A DNA stretch of 8,886 nt from Candidatus Parcubacteria bacterium (GTDB lineage: Bacteria > Patescibacteriota > Minisyncoccia > UBA6257 > JAPLYJ01), in the NCBI GenBank assembly GCA_026395655.1, contig JAPLYJ010000010.1, positions 1 through 8,886 of the forward strand, given 5' to 3'. The notes beneath the pieces are model-generated. The model saw only the letters and a list, made by a program, of their open reading frames with translations, made no database searches and was not told the origin of the DNA. This document shows positions 5,770 through 8,886 of the stretch, piece by piece. The position numbers and the translations under genes are program-made. Positions within the stretch are counted from its first letter, which is position 1, and the number at the start of each line of letters is the position of its first letter.

Positions 5770-7476
5770 CTAATTTGCTTTAAAAGCAATATTCTTTTCT
5801 GACATACCAAACGCTTTTGACCATTGTGGATATATTACTTTCAAATTTTTTATTAAAAATTCTTCACCGTTTGGATCAGATAAAATTCCTTTTATATAAT
5901 CCTCAACTGAAGCACCTACTGGAAGCTTTGATAAAACATCTTTCATAACAGGATATTTTGTAGCTATAGACTCAAGTGTTTTAGGATTTTTCAATCCAAC
6001 TATGATAGAACGAAAACACGATTCTACTACTTCGCTTTGCATATCACTAAATGAAGCATATTCTTTATTTGACTCTGGCGATATCCCTTTTGTTTCTGAA
6101 GTAACCCTAACGCCAGATATTTCTTGCCCTTGATTATCTATAAGTGGTTGTGCGAACAAAACTCCTCCCCTACTAAATTTTTGACGATTTTGTTCTGCGT
6201 ATTTTTGCAAAATCGGCAAGGCTCTTCCTATTCCTTTTTCTCCAAGATACAAAACAATACGATCTTTTTGATTCATGATTTGTCCGATTTCCCTTGGACT
6301 TACTTCTGAAACATCTGCTGTCTTAATCTGAAAACCGAGTTTTTGTAATTCTGGATCTTGGTTTAATTGTTCTATAACACCTTGATAAGTTGGCAGTATA
6401 TCTTCGCCCTCACAATTAAAATATACACGATATTTTGTTGATTCACGTTCTGGTTGTTTAAATTCGCCTGTCTGTTTATCAAAATAATTTGATTCATAAT
6501 AGAGCCAACCATTTTCGTAAAAATATGGCTTAGTATATCTTTCTTTATCTACAAAAGTTCCGTCTGGTTGTTTTGCTTTTACGATTTCTTGATCATACCC
6601 TAACTCTTGTTTATGATCTTGCCCAAATTTCGGTCCTGCCGCAACCCATTCCTGATTGCTTGGGTCTTGTAACCAAGCATCAATTTTTTTCTGCCTAGCT
6701 TCACGGAAACTTACCATGTCTGGTGTCCCATCTTGATTTACTTTGTAATCAACGCCTCTTTCTAAATTTAAATTTTTGCCAGTTAAATGGTCATAAAAAT
6801 TTCCACCAAACTTTACCCAATTTTTTGTAACTTCCAAAATTTGTTTCGCTTTTTCATCATCAAACAAACTTTCTTGTTCTATAGGATTTTCTATTTTATT
6901 TTCTGGTTGTTCCATAACTTGTTCTAAAGATTTTTCTTGAGTTTCAGGCGGCAATGTTCCTTGTCCCAAAGATTGTCGTATCTCGGCAATTCTGCGCTGA
7001 TCTTGTGCGATTGATTTCTTCCGTGCAACTTGTCCTTCTAATTGTTGGAATAATCCTTCCATTCTTTTTCTATCTGTAAATCCGTGATCGTCGCCTGCGC
7101 CAAAACGAAATATACTTTTTCCATCTTCGTCAGAAATTCCTCCTATATTTTCAACTACACCATAATCTTTATTTTTCCAAAAAATCATTAACTGGTCAGG
7201 ACTCCCACTAAAAACAAATTTTCCAGATTTGTCATAAACTTTCACTATTCCCGAATCTGAAACGGTATCAAGCGAACTTTTTATCTGTTGCTCAACTTCT
7301 TGATTTTTTGGTCGTTCTGTTTTTGATCGCTCTTTTTCTACCCAAGATGTTTCTTGCTCGATTCTGCATTCTTCTAGTGCTTCATTAATACGTATGGTCC
7401 GGTCGCTCTTGCTCATTTCTTTTTCAACGTCTTTTATCTCTCCTTGTGTTGGTTGTGGTTGTTTTTCAAATTTCAT
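5770..7476 (-). CDS. Soluble 568-aa protein with a HopA1-like C-terminal domain
   Basis: No signal peptide or membrane helix is seen, so it is probably cytoplasmic, unlike its neighbours. Residues 1-70 are charged and helical. Residues 76-145 form a small domain (KVYDKSGKFVFSGS through FRFGAGDDHGF), followed by a Gln/Glu-rich linker to about 210. Residues 215-340 include NWVKFGGNFYDHLTG and a Tyr-rich stretch. The C-terminal part fits the HopA1 effector family in order: YRVYFN (349-354), FQIKTAD (382-388), DRIVLYLG (405-412) and ASFSDMQSEVV (474-484). In that family, named for a Pseudomonas effector, some members (LxmY of class V lanthipeptide systems) act with a kinase on phosphorylated Ser/Thr, but no kinase or precursor peptide is seen here. 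The family call is by pattern and moderate. Start: the ATG lies 4 bases after the stop of an upstream fragment, without a Shine-Dalgarno. Confidence 0.92.
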   Translation of the reverse strand: MKFEKQPQPTQGEIKDVEKEMSKSDRTIRINEALEECRIEQETSWVEKERSKTERPKNQEVEQQIKSSLDTVSDSGIVKVYDKSGKFVFSGSPDQLMIFWKNKDYGVVENIGGISDEDGKSIFRFGAGDDHGFTDRKRMEGLFQQLEGQVARKKSIAQDQRRIAEIRQSLGQGTLPPETQEKSLEQVMEQPENKIENPIEQESLFDDEKAKQILEVTKNWVKFGGNFYDHLTGKNLNLERGVDYKVNQDGTPDMVSFREARQKKIDAWLQDPSNQEWVAAGPKFGQDHKQELGYDQEIVKAKQPDGTFVDKERYTKPYFYENGWLYYESNYFDKQTGEFKQPERESTKYRVYFNCEGEDILPTYQGVIEQLNQDPELQKLGFQIKTADVSEVSPREIGQIMNQKDRIVLYLGEKGIGRALPILQKYAEQNRQKFSRGGVLFAQPLIDNQGQEISGVRVTSETKGISPESNKEYASFSDMQSEVVESCFRSIIVGLKNPKTLESIATKYPVMKDVLSKLPVGASVEDYIKGILSDPNGEEFLIKNLKVIYPQWSKAFGMSEKNIAFKAN

Positions 7477-7480
7477 AATT

Positions 7481-7588
7481 TTAATTTATTAAATCATCAA
7501 CGCTCACGCCAAAGGTTTTCGCTACCTTTTTGAGCGCGACTAATGTTGAATTCCAATTTTCAATTTTAACGGAGAGTAGTGGACGACG
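7481..7588 (-). pseudogene. C-terminal remnant of an XRE-type helix-turn-helix regulator
   Basis: An open stretch of 35 codons ends with TAA 4 bases before the start of the 568-aa gene. It reads W-N-S-T-L-V-A-L-K-K-V-A-K-T-F-G-V-S-V-D-D-L-I-N, the classic last helices of an XRE/Cro-CI DNA-binding domain (x-T-L-x-x-L-K-K-I-A-K-x-L-G-V-S-x-D-D-L). The recognition-helix half is missing: an in-frame stop occurs at 7589-7591, and the upstream DNA belongs to the noncoding element at 7555-7700. No start codon is present. It looks like the tail of a regulator once co-transcribed with the 568-aa gene. Confidence 0.5.
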
Positions 7589-7700
7589 TTAGAACCTATT
7601 GGCAGATTACCACTACTTCATTATTCATACCTAGTTTATCTCTAAGTACCGCTAAAATCAATTAATCTACCCTATCCCGCTACTCACTATTGTTTAAAAA
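7555..7700 (-). repeat. Conserved noncoding element, copy B (3' of the 292-aa gene)
   Basis: Partner of 2132-2266. This copy also contains a perfect 8-base inverted repeat, AGTAGTGG (7575-7582) with CCACTACT (7610-7617), spaced 27 bases, which the other copy does not keep. Its low-coordinate end meets the helix-turn-helix remnant. The gap between the remnant and the 292-aa gene holds otherwise only AT-rich DNA. Confidence 0.6.
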
Positions 7701-7774
7701 TTAAAGTTATTATTGTTTTTAATCCATTTTAAAATCAATTTTTATTGAATTATTACTTCAATTATATAAAACTA

Positions 7775-8653
7775 TTAAAAAATCGGACCGAATAAGTTGC
7801 GAACGTTTGTTTTATCTTCATTTATCTTTTCTGTTACATAATAATTACAAGATTTTATATCATCAAAGCCTTGTATCTTGTTACAAATAGACAAATCTTT
7901 TACAGATATTGCAATTGCATAATAACAAGTATTTTTTTCATCTAAATATTCAAATTTATCGCACATAGAGATATCTTTTCTAGATATATTTATATTATTT
8001 ATTAAATCCCAATAACATTTTTTTCTTTCAAAAAGATCGTTATTTTTTATATCACATTCATCCATATCATTAATCGCGTTTAACTTACGTTCTTTTATTT
8101 CAACGATATTTCCTAAATGTTTTCCTTGTATTTCGGTATAAATAAAATAAACACAGCCTGATATTAAAATAAGTATTAATGATGCTATTGTTATAATTAT
8201 TAATTTCTTACGATTTGCATTTATTATTATATTTGAACGAAAAACTGTAAATATCAAATTTGCTCCTGCGATTAAAGCTATAATCATTAAGATGACAGGA
8301 CTAATAGAAGAAACTATGGAAAAAAATATTTTATAAATGATTTCATATTCCGGAATAACACGAATTATCGTATTGGCACACACTATTGTATTGGCGATAA
8401 TAGTAACCAAGAAAATCAATAGGGTAACAATTGTTTTAGTTTTAGGTATTTTTGTTAATAAATAAAATATTATTAGACCTACAAAATAAGCAATTAAACC
8501 AAAACCGTAAATCCACATAGCATAATAATTCCAGGTTCCATCTGATCCTATTAAAAAAAATGCTATAGAGCCAATAATATAGCCTATAACTATTATGCCT
8601 GAAATTACGCATAAGATATTTTTTGCCAGTATTTTAAAATTAATCATATTCAT
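7775..8653 (-). CDS. Five-helix membrane protein with a short external Cys-repeat tail
   Basis: A 292-residue paralogue of the 608-aa gene. Helices lie at about 11-34, 50-67, 75-92, 107-135 and 150-171, with basic loops TKIPKTK and ANRKK inside, so the tail is outside. Matching stretches include CVISGIIVI, IALIAGANLIF, SNIII and NRKKLIII; 36 bases of the helix-4 coding DNA are identical to the paralogue. The tail carries two repeat units in exact register (C231, C243, C257, C269) plus a degenerate pair at C200 and C213. So the two proteins share the membrane part and differ in repeat number. The ATG at 8653 is 6 bases after TATAAT; the ATG at 8647 aligns with the paralogue's Met and is an alternative start. 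Function unknown. Confidence 0.93.
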   Translation of the reverse strand: MNMINFKILAKNILCVISGIIVIGYIIGSIAFFLIGSDGTWNYYAMWIYGFGLIAYFVGLIIFYLLTKIPKTKTIVTLLIFLVTIIANTIVCANTIIRVIPEYEIIYKIFFSIVSSISPVILMIIALIAGANLIFTVFRSNIIINANRKKLIIITIASLILILISGCVYFIYTEIQGKHLGNIVEIKERKLNAINDMDECDIKNNDLFERKKCYWDLINNINISRKDISMCDKFEYLDEKNTCYYAIAISVKDLSICNKIQGFDDIKSCNYYVTEKINEDKTNVRNLFGPIF

Positions 8654-8659
8654 TTTTTT

Positions 8660-8668
8660 ATTATACCA
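8660..8668 (-). promoter_or_regulatory. Extended -10 promoter of the 292-aa gene
   Basis: TGGTATAAT on the minus strand is a perfect extended -10 ending 6 bases before the ATG at 8653, again predicting a leaderless or nearly leaderless message. A TTGAAA lies further up, but 23 bases away, too far for a normal -35. The arrangement is shared with the paralogue at 4144, which supports both. Confidence 0.6.
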
Positions 8669-8705
8669 TATCTTATCTTATTTACTACTTTCAATATATT
8701 ATAAC

Positions 8706-8742
8706 AAAAAAGGCTGCCGAATATAAATAATCTGACAGCCTT
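8706..8742 (-). terminator. Rho-independent terminator after tRNA-Ser
   Basis: On the minus strand AAGGCTG (8736-8742) pairs perfectly with CAGCCTT (8710-8716) around a 19-base loop, and the stem runs straight into a T tract (8706-8711). It starts 5 bases after the tRNA 3' end and separates the tRNA transcript from the 292-aa gene. Confidence 0.78.
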
Positions 8743-8747
8743 ACAAG

Positions 8748-8836
8748 CGGAGAGGGTGGGATTTGAACCCACGGTTTGGTTTTACCCAAACAGCACGTTA
8801 GCACCGTGTCGCTTTAGACCACTCAGCCACCTCTCC
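8748..8836 (-). tRNA. tRNA-Ser (anticodon GCU)
   Basis: The 89-base gene folds fully. The acceptor arm is GGAGAGG (8830-8836) with CCTCTCC (8749-8755) and discriminator G at 8748. A D arm contains TGGCTGAGTGGTCTAAAGCG, and the anticodon loop reads GTGCTAA with GCT as anticodon. A long variable arm (TTTGG pairing with CCAAA around GTAAAA) is typical of serine tRNAs, and the T arm is GTGGG-TTCAAAT-CCCAC. The top pair of the anticodon stem is an A-C mismatch. The 3' CCA is not encoded. It decodes AGC and AGU. Confidence 0.95.
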
Positions 8837-8847
8837 TAACAATCTAG

Positions 8848-8876
8848 ATATTAACAAAATGAAAATTAAATTACAA
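8848..8876 (-). promoter_or_regulatory. Predicted promoter of tRNA-Ser
   Basis: TTGTAA (8871-8876) and TAATAT (8848-8853) on the minus strand are exactly 17 bases apart, and the -10 ends 11 bases before the mature tRNA. Each hexamer matches consensus at four of six positions. This fits transcription of the tRNA as a single unit with a leader of about five bases. Confidence 0.45.
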
Positions 8877-8886
8877 CTTGCTCAAA

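Noticed and set aside
7744..7762. Inverted repeat ATTGAA-7-TTCAAT after the 292-aa gene as a terminator
   Set aside because: The stem is only six pairs, nearly all A-T, and no strong T tract follows on the minus strand.

Overview
The window is AT-rich and carries genes on the minus strand only. It looks like a genome fragment from a Candidate Phyla Radiation (Patescibacteria) bacterium. Evidence for this: several small secreted or membrane-anchored Cys-rich proteins, a lipid-free signal peptide followed by an Lcl/DUF1566-type domain flanked by Cys motifs with a central GAG, a lack of Shine-Dalgarno sequences before almost every start, and a tRNA without encoded CCA. The long frames read cleanly in the standard bacterial code. 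The lineage call is an inference from gene style; no marker gene is present.

Layout in the direction of transcription (high to low coordinates): a tRNA-Ser(GCU) with its own promoter and intrinsic terminator; a 292-aa five-helix membrane protein with a short Cys-repeat tail; a conserved noncoding element; the 3' remnant of an XRE-type helix-turn-helix gene; a 568-aa soluble protein with a HopA1-like C-terminal domain; about 330 bases without a gene that hold a repeat element and a GC-richer stretch; a 302-aa membrane-anchored Cys-repeat protein; a decayed relative of it that has no ORF of its own; a 608-aa paralogue of the five-helix protein with 15-16 Cys-repeat units; a second copy of the noncoding element; a 66-aa Cys-rich anchored peptide; a frameshifted short Cys-repeat gene; and a secreted Lcl/DUF1566 protein that runs off the left edge.

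The unifying theme is a family built on a 26-residue repeat with two cysteines (consensus around D-L-S-I-C-D-K-I-Q-x-Q then C-Y-x-x-V-A-x-x-K-Q). It occurs in five loci within 8.9 kb: three intact genes, one homopolymer-frameshifted gene and one pseudogene. Membrane topology by the positive-inside rule puts every repeat domain outside the cell. Unit number runs from one or two to about sixteen, and near-identical 96-base blocks inside the largest gene show recent unit copying. I read this as an expanding and decaying set of cell-surface proteins, plausibly for contact with a host or partner cell. That role is inference; no experimentally known family with this repeat could be named from the sequence alone.

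Regulation: three of the repeat-associated genes have a TATAAT box only 6-7 bases before the ATG, which predicts leaderless mRNAs.
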